A stretch of 64,000 bases of DNA from DASTSN01 sp035760665 (GTDB lineage Bacteria > Bacteroidota > Bacteroidia > Chitinophagales > Chitinophagaceae), in NCBI GenBank assembly GCA_035760665.1, contig DASTSN010000013.1, positions 48,598 through 112,597 of the forward strand, written 5' to 3'. Positions 17,848 through 25,999 of this stretch are shown here, one piece after another; the stretch's first letter is position 1, and each line of letters opens with the position of its first letter. A program made the translations under genes and the position numbers. The notes under the pieces were generated by a model. The model saw only the letters and a list, made by a program, of their open reading frames with translations. It did no database searches and was not told the origin of the DNA.

Positions 17848-18461
17848 AAAAAGGCAATAGTAAATAAAGAATATAATAGGATGTTCATGATTGTCAGAAT
17901 GGTTTGCATATTTTTCAACAAAAAATCCGGGATTCCGTTTAAGAAATTAATTGCCCCATATAGTGGGAAACTACAGCAGTAATAAAATAATAGGCCAGAA
18001 CAAATCCAAAAAGACGGTTCTCTTACAAGATTGATAAATGTAGGCTGCTGGAATAACTCGAAAAAATAATACACGCAAACACAGACAATCAACAAACAAC
18101 CAAGCGAATAAGTAATTGTGTGAAATGTTTGTTTCTGAAAACCCATAATATTACCTAGGGCAATCAAAAAGTAGATTACTAAAGTGATTTTAACAATTGT
18201 CTTAGCTTTTCTCTTGATAATAATTTTATTTAGAATAAATAAGTAAAAGGAAAACTCAAAGACAGTAAAATAATTATATAATTCATATGTTTCTTTTCCT
18301 TCATTCCAGAGATAGTAACCAAGACCTTCAATAATCAAACTGATAAACAAAAAAGGGGAAAATAATTTTATATAACCCGGGGAATTTTTTCTAAAAACCG
18401 AAACGACACTACCAATAAAACTCATAGCTATGAAATATATATAATACGGAAGTTCTGTCAT
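17811..18461 (-). CDS. Multipass membrane protein, possible sensor partner of the kinase
   Basis: 216 residues, nearly all hydrophobic, with about six or seven membrane helices (near 5-22, 33-52, 65-78, 89-108, 118-136, 150-172, 188-206). I know no characterised family. The ends are short and there is no enzymatic motif. Clustered cysteines in the fifth helix (LLIVCVCVYYF) and YYCCS in the sixth could bind a ligand or metal, but this is speculation. The stop overlaps the kinase start by 37 bases; a terminator at 18499 separates it from the next gene upstream. Read as the first gene of a three-gene operon. Confidence 0.75.
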   Translation of the reverse strand: MTELPYYIYFIAMSFIGSVVSVFRKNSPGYIKLFSPFLFISLIIEGLGYYLWNEGKETYELYNYFTVFEFSFYLFILNKIIIKRKAKTIVKITLVIYFLIALGNIMGFQKQTFHTITYSLGCLLIVCVCVYYFFELFQQPTFINLVREPSFWICSGLLFYYCCSFPLYGAINFLNGIPDFLLKNMQTILTIMNILLYSLFTIAFLCRIRIRKYTLS

Positions 18462-18498
18462 CCCATTGCATTGAATATTAAAATTAGCATTATAAAAT

Positions 18499-18525
18499 AA
18501 AAACCTCCCATATGGGAGGTTTTTT
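18499..18525. terminator. Intrinsic terminator for the 160-residue protein gene
   Basis: CCTCCC and GGGAGG pair around ATAT, flanked by A-runs and T-runs that extend the stem, giving a terminator shape in both directions. It lies 18 bases after the stop of the minus-strand gene at 18544. Confidence 0.85.
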
Positions 18526-18543
18526 AAACATATTTATCAGATA

Positions 18544-19026
18544 TTAAATAACAGCCATACCATCCTCACCTTTATCCACAATCGTTATTCCAATATCATC
18601 GTTATCGCCTGTAATTTTGGGTTTACAGAAAGGAGGACAAACAAGTCCAGCATTATAAGCTAATATATCAGTTCCTTTTTCTGTTGTTATGTACAAGTCT
18701 TTATTAGCATTGCCTTCAGGCGTCTCTTTTTGTTTGGTAGCGACCATAACAATCGTTTGCCGGCCAGCGTACAAAGGCTGCTCAGTATGATGTTCGGCGT
18801 ACACACCAAAATACATGCGAATGCCATCTCCGCCATGTTCTTTAATCTTGCTGATAAACTCTTCAAGTTCTTCCACACTGTACCATACACTCAGAGAATC
18901 TTCCTTGCCAAGACGTTTGGAGTTGTGCACCCATCTTTCCTGCTTGTACTGTTTGATAACAGCATCCACATGATCGGCACTTACAAACTTTCCTACTTTT
19001 AATGATTTTTTTTCACTTGTCAACAT
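18544..19026 (-). CDS. Conserved-looking cytoplasmic protein of unknown function
   Basis: 160 residues, no signal peptide or membrane segment. It starts MLTSEKKSLKVGKFVSADHV, contains an acidic WYSVEELEEFISKIKEHGG stretch that suggests an amphipathic helix, and ends in a glycine/aspartate-rich tail (GDNDDIGITIVDKGEDGMAV). CPPFCKP near residue 130 offers two close cysteines. I do not recognise a family. It is a single gene with its own terminator and a 340-base upstream gap, next to the membrane protein/kinase/regulator operon on the same strand. Whether it belongs to that signalling unit is open. Confidence 0.7.
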   Translation of the reverse strand: MLTSEKKSLKVGKFVSADHVDAVIKQYKQERWVHNSKRLGKEDSLSVWYSVEELEEFISKIKEHGGDGIRMYFGVYAEHHTEQPLYAGRQTIVMVATKQKETPEGNANKDLYITTEKGTDILAYNAGLVCPPFCKPKITGDNDDIGITIVDKGEDGMAVI

Positions 19027-19366
19027 AGCTTTGAAGTTTTTTAGTTGATAAATCGATATAACCTTCTAAAGCTATGCGCTTCTGTTTTCGAAGCCGTTTC
19101 ACAAATTAGTACAAATCAATAAATTACAAATTAAATATATTTATAAATAAAAGATTACCAAAGTTTAATGATGTTTTTATGCCAATTTACCCGTAAAAAA
19201 AGGTAATAAATTCAGTAAAAAAAGAGGTCCTTTTTTGATAAAAAAATGACCAGAGTTTTCGTCAATTCGGAAGAAGAAATTTCACTTCTGCGAATTCGCA
19301 TTTTTACAGTACTGATTTGATGCTTACAGGAGTTATACCTTTATATAAGCTTAATGAAACCATCTC
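19027..19366. other. AT-rich intergenic region between divergent genes
   Basis: 340 bases without a convincing gene, RNA or repeat. It must hold the promoters of the 160-residue protein (minus) and the DinB-like gene (plus). Near misses to TAnnTTTG occur but no exact match. A perfect 12-base palindrome TGCGAATTCGCA lies at 19289-19300, followed by five T; its 4-bp stem is too short for a firm terminator call. Confidence 0.5.
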
Positions 19367-19831
19367 ATGAACAAAGAAATTACCTCCATCATTAACAGCA
19401 TCCGCGAAACGCTGCAGGGAAATCCCTGGTATGGAAAAAATGTTCTGGGTATTTTGCAGCAAGCCAACCCCGCCAATGTTTTTCATAAAGTTTCTCCACG
19501 GGCTCATTCACAGGCAGAGCTACTATACCATATGATTAACTGGGCGTCATTTGTGCTGGAGCTGCTAAAAGATGAACCAGCATATTCGATCCGTTATTTT
19601 GAAGACAACGATTGGATTTCAATTGTTCCGGAAAAACATACCTGGGAAAAAGGGTTAGCGTCTTTTATGGCTGTTCACGAAGATATTATTACACTCCTGC
19701 AAACAAAGACCGATGATTTTCTCGAAAAACCTGTAAAGGGCAGGACTTATAATACCCGTTTCTTACTTAACGGCCTTATACAGCACAATATTTATCATGC
19801 CGGCCAGGTAATGGTTTTAAATAAACTGTAA
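19367..19831 (+). CDS. DinB-family protein
   Basis: 154 residues with the four-helix DinB/YfiT fold. The metal-site histidines are in place: one in AELLYHMINW (about residue 52) and the C-terminal pair in HNIYHAGQV (about 142 and 146), which mark the metal-dependent hydrolase- or thiol-transferase-like members of this superfamily. Starts at ATG. It lies 88 bases before comEC and may be a separate unit. The actual reaction is unknown for most members. Confidence 0.85.
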   Translation: MNKEITSIINSIRETLQGNPWYGKNVLGILQQANPANVFHKVSPRAHSQAELLYHMINWASFVLELLKDEPAYSIRYFEDNDWISIVPEKHTWEKGLASFMAVHEDIITLLQTKTDDFLEKPVKGRTYNTRFLLNGLIQHNIYHAGQVMVLNKL

Positions 19832-19919
19832 AGAAAATTTACTGATGTGGTTTTGTACCGCCATAAGTATACCCGGTAAGTTGTATTGTAAATAAAGGCA
19901 GAGCGCTGTACCTTTTTGC

Positions 19920-22013
19920 ATGCCCGCCCCGGTGATTTATATATGGAAGAAAGCCGCCTTCCTGCGGTTATTGGTTCCGCTGATCACAGGCATTTTACTG
20001 CAATGGTATCTGCAGTTCAACCCGCTGTTCTGGTGGCTGCTTTTTTCCGTTGCAGCAGTTACGTTTCTTTGTTTCTTTTTTATTACCCTGTTTCAACGCT
20101 TTCGTCTTGGCGCAGTATCAGGTGTTGCCGTTTTTGTTTTGTTGACATCGCTGGGAGCATTGCTCACATATTATAAAGATATTCGTAATGACAGGCAATG
20201 GTTTGGACGTTTTTATTCCGGCAAAGAATATATAGCTGTGCAATTGCTGGAAAACCCCGTTGAAAAGCCAAACTCCTTTAAAGCCGATGCCAGTGTATTG
20301 CAGCTTCAAAAAAATGACAGTCTCCTCGCTGTTCACGGCAACATCATTATCTATTTTAAAAAAGATTCTTCTTTAAAGAATCTGCATGTTGGTTCTGAGC
20401 TCCTGTTCCGGAAACATTTACAACCTATTAAAAACTCAGGAAATCCCGGCGCATTTGATTACCGGCGATACTGCCTGTTTCAGGCTATAACACAGCAGGT
20501 TTACCTGAAGCCGGGAGAGTTTGTCATTCGTGAAAGCGGGCATTTACGTATGCTGGCCAGGCTGCTAAACCGTATGCGGGAAAAAGTGCTGCACATCGTA
20601 CGTACACATATTCCGGGCGAAAAAGAACAAGGCCTGGCAGAAGCCCTGCTAATCGGTTATAAAAATGATCTTGATAAAACACTTGTACAATCGTACTCCA
20701 ACACGGGAGTTGTGCATGTGATTGCCATTTCCGGGCTCCACCTTGGGCTTATTTATTGGCTGCTGGTAAGGTTATTACAACCGTTGCGCAGGGCAAAGCA
20801 AACAAAATGGCTTCACCCGGTTTTAGTGATCACCGGCTTATGGACATTCAGTGTACTGGCAGGCGCCCAGCCCTCCATTCTGCGATCAGCCGTAATGTTT
20901 ACAACAATTGTAATTGGAAATAGCCTTGCCAAAAAATCTTCTATCTACAACAGCCTGGCGCTCTCCGCTTTTCTCTTACTCTGCTTGAATCCCTTCTGGT
21001 TGTGGGACGTTGGTTTCCAGTTATCCTACTCGGCTGTGTTAAGCATCGTATTGTTTATGAAGCCCATCTACAATTGGCTCTACTTCAAAAACAAAGTATT
21101 TGATTTCTTCTGGAAATTAAATGCCGTTACAATTGCTGCACAAATTCTCACGCTGCCGATCAGTATTTTTCATTTTCACCAGTTTCCTGTTTTGTTTTTA
21201 GCTACAAACTTTTTGGCTGTTCCGCTGTCAAGTGTAATTATTCTTGGAGAAATTTTTCTTTGCTGTATTGCTTTTATTCATCCGCTGGCAATGGCCACCG
21301 GCCAGGTTCTATCATGGTTAATACGCTTTATGAATCATTATATTCAACACATTGAAAACCTTCCTTATTCGCTGTGGGATGCCTTGCAGCTAAATATTCT
21401 TCAAACCATACTGATGTATATTTTTCTTTGTGGTAGTACTTACTGGCTGATGAAAAAACATAAAACAGGATTATTCACGGCAGCAGCTGCTCTGTTGTTG
21501 TTTACCACGTCCCGGTCTTTTTCAAAAATCAATGAACTACAACAAGAGAAACTGATTATTTACAATGTACCCGGCCATCAGGCGATGGATATTGTCCGGG
21601 GTAATGAGTTCTGCTTTATTGGCGACAGCTCACTCCTGGAAAATGATTTTGCCAGGAATTTTCACCTCAAACCTGCTCGGATATTATACGGCGTACATGA
21701 AATGCCTAACAGCCATCGCATTTTAAAAAACAAAAAATATATACAGCTTCGGCAGAAACATATTTTGTTGCTCGATTCCACAATACGATTCCGTGTGCCT
21801 GAAAAAAAATTACCAGTAGAATTGCTGGTGCTGTCAAAAAATCCAAGTATTTATTTTCCCCGGCTCACTGCATCGTTTACTATTAAGCAGGTGGTAATTG
21901 ATGCTTCTGTACCATTTCAAAAAGCTGCTTACTGGAAAAAAGATTGCGATTCTCTACATATACCCTGTCATAACGTGGCAGAAAACGGCGCTTTTGTGAT
22001 GAGCCTTAATTAG
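19920..22013 (+). CDS. comEC: ComEC/Rec2-type DNA-uptake channel protein, no nuclease-like domain
   Basis: A 697-residue multipass protein. An N-terminal soluble DUF4131-like region sits between the first helices and about residue 210, followed by the competence domain with VIAISGLHLGLIYW (about 270) and SILRSAVMFT (about 320), the family's signature pair. ComEC forms the inner-membrane channel for single-stranded DNA in natural transformation. The full-length Gram-positive protein has a C-terminal metallo-beta-lactamase-like domain. Here the last 150 residues have no HxHxDH and only a degenerate alpha/beta pattern. A near-match to a -7 box (TACCTTTTTG) ends one base before the ATG. Confidence 0.9.
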   Translation: MPAPVIYIWKKAAFLRLLVPLITGILLQWYLQFNPLFWWLLFSVAAVTFLCFFFITLFQRFRLGAVSGVAVFVLLTSLGALLTYYKDIRNDRQWFGRFYSGKEYIAVQLLENPVEKPNSFKADASVLQLQKNDSLLAVHGNIIIYFKKDSSLKNLHVGSELLFRKHLQPIKNSGNPGAFDYRRYCLFQAITQQVYLKPGEFVIRESGHLRMLARLLNRMREKVLHIVRTHIPGEKEQGLAEALLIGYKNDLDKTLVQSYSNTGVVHVIAISGLHLGLIYWLLVRLLQPLRRAKQTKWLHPVLVITGLWTFSVLAGAQPSILRSAVMFTTIVIGNSLAKKSSIYNSLALSAFLLLCLNPFWLWDVGFQLSYSAVLSIVLFMKPIYNWLYFKNKVFDFFWKLNAVTIAAQILTLPISIFHFHQFPVLFLATNFLAVPLSSVIILGEIFLCCIAFIHPLAMATGQVLSWLIRFMNHYIQHIENLPYSLWDALQLNILQTILMYIFLCGSTYWLMKKHKTGLFTAAAALLLFTTSRSFSKINELQQEKLIIYNVPGHQAMDIVRGNEFCFIGDSSLLENDFARNFHLKPARILYGVHEMPNSHRILKNKKYIQLRQKHILLLDSTIRFRVPEKKLPVELLVLSKNPSIYFPRLTASFTIKQVVIDASVPFQKAAYWKKDCDSLHIPCHNVAENGAFVMSLN

Positions 22014-22015
22014 CC

Positions 22016-22023
22016 TACTTTTG
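22016..22023 (+). promoter_or_regulatory. Putative -7 box (TACTTTTG) for purH
   Basis: Exact TAnnTTTG match, 67 bases before the purH ATG and just beyond the comEC stop, so purH probably has its own promoter. It shares the TACTTTTGC core with the carB box. Confidence 0.5.
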
Positions 22024-22090
22024 CGCTTCCAAAAACGGATTCCCATCCGTGATTTTACAACGTCCTTTCACATTTATTGAATCATAAGGC

Positions 22091-23611
22091 ATGAACAAAA
22101 AAATTCAATCAGCGCTTATTTCTGTTTTTTACAAAGACGGACTGGAAAAAATTGTATCTCTGCTGAACCAGCTGGATATCACTATTTATTCTACCGGCGG
22201 TACTCAAAAATTCATTGAGCAACTGGGCATAAAATGTGTTCCGGTAGAAACGATCACTGCTTACCCGTCTATTCTCGGTGGAAGAGTGAAAACCCTGCAC
22301 CCAAAAGTTTTCGGTGGAATTTTAGGCAGAAGAGATAATGAAACGGACGTACAGGAAATGAAGCAGTATGAAATTCCGGAAATAGACCTGGTGATCGTAG
22401 ATCTCTACCCTTTTGAAGAAACCGTGGCCACAACAAAAGAGGAAAAATCCATCATTGAAAAAATTGATATTGGCGGTCCATCCATGATTCGTGGCGCGGC
22501 CAAAAATTTTACAGATGTGTTAGTGATTGCCTCCAAAGATGATTATCCGGCGCTTGAAACAATTTTAGCTGAGCAAAAAGGGGAAACCTCCATTGAGCAG
22601 CGCAGGCAATTCGCTGCGAAAGCATTTGAAGTTTGCGCACACTACGATGTAGCAATATCACAATACTTTACTCCCTCAGAAGGAAAGTATTTTCTGCGTT
22701 CCGTTCCGCAGCCAAAAATAATGCGCTATGGCGAAAACCCACACCAGAACGGCGTGTTTTATGGCAACCTCTCCACGCTTTTTGATAAGCTGAACGGAAA
22801 GGAATTATCCTATAACAACCTGGTGGACGTTGATGCGGCTGTGGAATTGATGAAAGAATTTTCTGACACCACCACGTTTGCAATTATTAAGCATACCAAT
22901 GTTTGCGGCGTGGCGCAACGAGCGACAGTAAAAGAAAGCTGGGATGCAGCGCTGGCCGGTGACCCCGAAAGTGCATTTGGCGGCATACTGATTTGCAATC
23001 AACCCATTGATAAAACCACGGCTGATGCAATCAATGAAATTTTCTTTGAAGTGCTGATTGCGCCCGCTTTTGATGAAGAAGCCCTGCAGGTACTGAAATC
23101 AAAGAAAAACCGGATTCTTTTAAAACAGAAACCAACGGCCGGCAGTAGTGATGCAACAATGTTCCGCTCGCTTTTAAACGGTGTGTTGATACAAGATAAA
23201 GATAAAGGCAATTACGAAAAATGGGAAGAGGTCGGCGGCCGCTCAAGCACGACTGCGGAAAAAGATGATTTAGCATTTGCCAATCTTATCTGCAAGCATT
23301 TAAAATCAAATGCCATTGTGTTAGTAAAAAATAAACAGCTCGTTGGAAAAGGTGCCGGGCAGACCAGCCGTGTAGATGCCGTGCGTCATGCGATTGAAAA
23401 AGCCAGGCAATTCCATTTTGATCTGAAAGGTGCTGTGCTGGCCAGTGATGCTTTTTTCCCGTTCAACGATTCTGTGCAATTAGCGCACCAGGCAGGTATT
23501 ACAGCCTTCATCCAGCCGGGCGGTTCTGTACGCGATAAAGATTCGATTGAGTACTGCGTACAAAATAACCTGGCAATGGTAATGACGGGTATGCGGCATT
23601 TTAAACATTAA
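22091..23611 (+). CDS. purH: Bifunctional AICAR transformylase / IMP cyclohydrolase
   Basis: Catalyses the last two steps of IMP synthesis: formylation of AICAR by 10-formyl-THF and ring closure of FAICAR. The N-terminal MGS-like cyclohydrolase domain shows YSTGGTQKFIEQ (33-44) and GGRVKTLHPK (63-72). The transformylase domain carries the catalytic pair K267-H268 in IIKHTNVCGV and the late RDKDSIEYC motif. Length of 506 residues is normal. The EamA transporter follows after 33 bases and may share the transcript. Confidence 0.98.
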   Translation: MNKKIQSALISVFYKDGLEKIVSLLNQLDITIYSTGGTQKFIEQLGIKCVPVETITAYPSILGGRVKTLHPKVFGGILGRRDNETDVQEMKQYEIPEIDLVIVDLYPFEETVATTKEEKSIIEKIDIGGPSMIRGAAKNFTDVLVIASKDDYPALETILAEQKGETSIEQRRQFAAKAFEVCAHYDVAISQYFTPSEGKYFLRSVPQPKIMRYGENPHQNGVFYGNLSTLFDKLNGKELSYNNLVDVDAAVELMKEFSDTTTFAIIKHTNVCGVAQRATVKESWDAALAGDPESAFGGILICNQPIDKTTADAINEIFFEVLIAPAFDEEALQVLKSKKNRILLKQKPTAGSSDATMFRSLLNGVLIQDKDKGNYEKWEEVGGRSSTTAEKDDLAFANLICKHLKSNAIVLVKNKQLVGKGAGQTSRVDAVRHAIEKARQFHFDLKGAVLASDAFFPFNDSVQLAHQAGITAFIQPGGSVRDKDSIEYCVQNNLAMVMTGMRHFKH

Positions 23612-23644
23612 TACTCACCAGGGAAAAACCAGCGGCAGCCTCTC

Positions 23645-24637
23645 ATGGCCCGATTCGACATCAATAAAACCCTTTTGCAAACAGGCGACTCCATCCGGCA
23701 ATTGTCTGTATTAAACCCATTAACCATTCGTAAAAAAGGCAGCCGTGCCAAAGCGGTTTTCGCTCTTGCACTGGTTTGTTTTTTTTGGGGCACTACCTGG
23801 CTGGCTTCTAAACAAGGTGTAAAGTATATGCCGGCCCTGCAGCTCGCAGGTACCCGGCAGTTTTTAGCAGGTCTCTGCTACGTTATTTACTTTCTTTACC
23901 GGCGGGAAAAATGGCCATCCCCGAAAGAATGGGGTACAATTGTAGTACTGGGATTCCTAAACTTTTTCCTGAGTAATGGTTTAACGACCTGGGGCGTAGA
24001 ATATATATCTGCGGGTTTAGGCGCCATTATTGGCGCTATCTTTCCGCTGTGGCTGGTTGTAATTGGCGTTTTTATCACTAGCAGCAAAATTCCTGTAAAA
24101 GCAATTCTCGGTTTAGTCGTCGGTTTTGCCGGTGTTTGTGTTATATTTTACGAACACCTGCATGATTTTGTAAATGCCGGTTTTCGATTTGGCATTTTTC
24201 TATCCCTTGCAGCTACCTGGTCCTGGGCATTCGGGAGTATTTATACAAAGCGCTATGCCGGGCATTTTAATCCCTATTTCAGCCTTGGCCTGCAAATGCT
24301 GATTTCCGGTTCGGCGCTGCTGACAGTCTCATCCGTTACACATAAGATAATGCCTGTTGCGACCATTCCATGGCAATCATGGATCGCCATTATTTACCTG
24401 GTTATTTTTGGTTCCATTATCTCTTTCGTCGCCTATCTCTACGCGTTACAAAACCTGACAACAGAGCAAACATCTCTTTATGCTTATATAAACCCCATTG
24501 TTGCCGTGCTTCTTGGTTGGTTGCTATTTGGTGAACGGTTAACACTTTTTATTGCCATTGGCGGAATGGTTACATTAGCAGGTGTATACCTGGTTAATAA
24601 AGCTTATAAGATTCCTTCCATTACATCAAAGCAATAA
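23645..24637 (+). CDS. EamA/DMT-family transporter
   Basis: 330 residues with ten membrane helices in two EamA repeats. The first helix, AVFALALVCFFWGTTWLASK (about 37-56), carries the family's FWG motif. The second repeat shows SWAFGSIYTKRY and the final helices YINPIVAVLLGWLLFGERLT. The 36 residues before the first helix are hydrophilic and unusual for the family, so the true start may be one of the later GTG/TTG codons. Members export amino acids, metabolites or nucleosides; no substrate can be read here. It follows purH closely and converges with the next gene with only 4 bases between them. Confidence 0.88.
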   Translation: MARFDINKTLLQTGDSIRQLSVLNPLTIRKKGSRAKAVFALALVCFFWGTTWLASKQGVKYMPALQLAGTRQFLAGLCYVIYFLYRREKWPSPKEWGTIVVLGFLNFFLSNGLTTWGVEYISAGLGAIIGAIFPLWLVVIGVFITSSKIPVKAILGLVVGFAGVCVIFYEHLHDFVNAGFRFGIFLSLAATWSWAFGSIYTKRYAGHFNPYFSLGLQMLISGSALLTVSSVTHKIMPVATIPWQSWIAIIYLVIFGSIISFVAYLYALQNLTTEQTSLYAYINPIVAVLLGWLLFGERLTLFIAIGGMVTLAGVYLVNKAYKIPSITSKQ

Positions 24638-24641
24638 CGGA

Positions 24642-25952
24642 TTATCCTTCCTGTGTACTGATTGCTTTTACAAAACTTTCATAAATTTCTCTCCAGCCCT
24701 CAAACCTTGGCTCTGTGCCCAGAAAAGAATTATGCCAGATTGTGATCATAGCTCCGTTCACCGATTTTACGATGGAATAATACTGCAGCATTTCTTTCAG
24801 CGTCTCACCGGGAGATTGCCGCTGTTCGTAAAACGAATTGGCATCCATAAAACAAAAGGGATACAATAAAAGGGAGGTTGTTTCTTCCCTCGGTAAATCA
24901 TACCAGTAAAACGGAGAAGCCACAGATGCCCTGAAACCATTACAACTGCCATATCCCATGGAAAAATCATATTGAATACCTGCAGCTATCAGCTGGCGAA
25001 AAGTTTCCGGCAATGAAAATCGTATATAATGCTGCCTGGACCTGATAATTTTTTTACCGGCAATTTTTTCCAATAATAATTTTTCTTTTGAAATAATCCT
25101 TGGATCATCGCCACTTTGCCACGAAGGATGAATACCTGCAGCGTAGCGGTTAAAATGCTGTCGAATCAATTGCTGTAACGCTTTTTTTACAGGCAATATA
25201 TTCTTATCGTAACGGCCATTTTTCTCCGCAACCAGGAAAAAATAAAAAGGTTTTAGACCGTACCGGTCATGCAGTTCATTCATCCACCTGAACGCATCAT
25301 AAGGATCGGGCTTACTGCCACGCAATACCTGCAGCCTTTCGGTAATGCCTATCCATTGCCCTTTTATAACTGATTTTACAAATCCACCCGCTGTACGCCA
25401 CCACTGTTTTTCTTTATAGGAATAGGCTTCGTCAATATCGTAGGTAGGTAAAAACATAAATGATTGAACCGGAAAACCTGCGCCAGGAAATTTTTCAAGC
25501 AGTTTGAATTTAAAATGCTCCAGCCAGTAATTGATAAGTGGTTGCTGTAAAAACCCTTCCCGGTAAGCCAATGAATTTTGGTGGGCATAACGGCCGTACA
25601 TATCTTTTTGATGCGGCAGATATTCCTCGTAGCGGCTTAGAAGATAAAATATGGCAGCAAAAATGTCAAAGGATATATGACCCTCCGTTTTAAAAAAAGC
25701 CTTGAAACCATTACAGCTGAAACAAGATATTGCCTGTTCCTTTATTTCATTTTCAAACAATAATGTGTGCGGCTTTATCCAAACTTCGTTGGCCGAAACA
25801 GGCTGATTACTATAATTAATCTTCGGTTTACCTGACGAAAGATAAATGTCCTGATTATTGGTACAAACAATTTCGCCGGCACCAATCACACGGCTGATAA
25901 AGTCAGCGGTGTATTGCAATCTGGGAGTAATCGTTTGCGTATACAGCAACAT
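24642..25952 (-). CDS. Polysaccharide-deacetylase-like protein (DUF7033 type)
   Basis: 436 residues without a clear signal peptide. The N-terminal half resembles the DUF7033 region found ahead of NodB-like domains in Bacteroidota (FISRVIGAGEI near 18, YLLSRYEEYLP near 107). The C-terminal half has the NodB-like layout: a first metal motif TYDIDEAYSYK (about 171-181) in place of TFDDG, GIHPSWQS (about 275) and late FSMGYGSCNGFRAS. The altered first motif leaves activity uncertain. Role would be N-deacetylation of a surface glycan. It lies 47 bases after the LutB-like gene; no glycan cluster is adjacent. Confidence 0.72.
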   Translation of the reverse strand: MLLYTQTITPRLQYTADFISRVIGAGEIVCTNNQDIYLSSGKPKINYSNQPVSANEVWIKPHTLLFENEIKEQAISCFSCNGFKAFFKTEGHISFDIFAAIFYLLSRYEEYLPHQKDMYGRYAHQNSLAYREGFLQQPLINYWLEHFKFKLLEKFPGAGFPVQSFMFLPTYDIDEAYSYKEKQWWRTAGGFVKSVIKGQWIGITERLQVLRGSKPDPYDAFRWMNELHDRYGLKPFYFFLVAEKNGRYDKNILPVKKALQQLIRQHFNRYAAGIHPSWQSGDDPRIISKEKLLLEKIAGKKIIRSRQHYIRFSLPETFRQLIAAGIQYDFSMGYGSCNGFRASVASPFYWYDLPREETTSLLLYPFCFMDANSFYEQRQSPGETLKEMLQYYSIVKSVNGAMITIWHNSFLGTEPRFEGWREIYESFVKAISTQEG

Positions 25953-25999
25953 CAGGCAGCTAAAAACAACAATGCAGGTTAAAATGTATAAAGTGCTCT

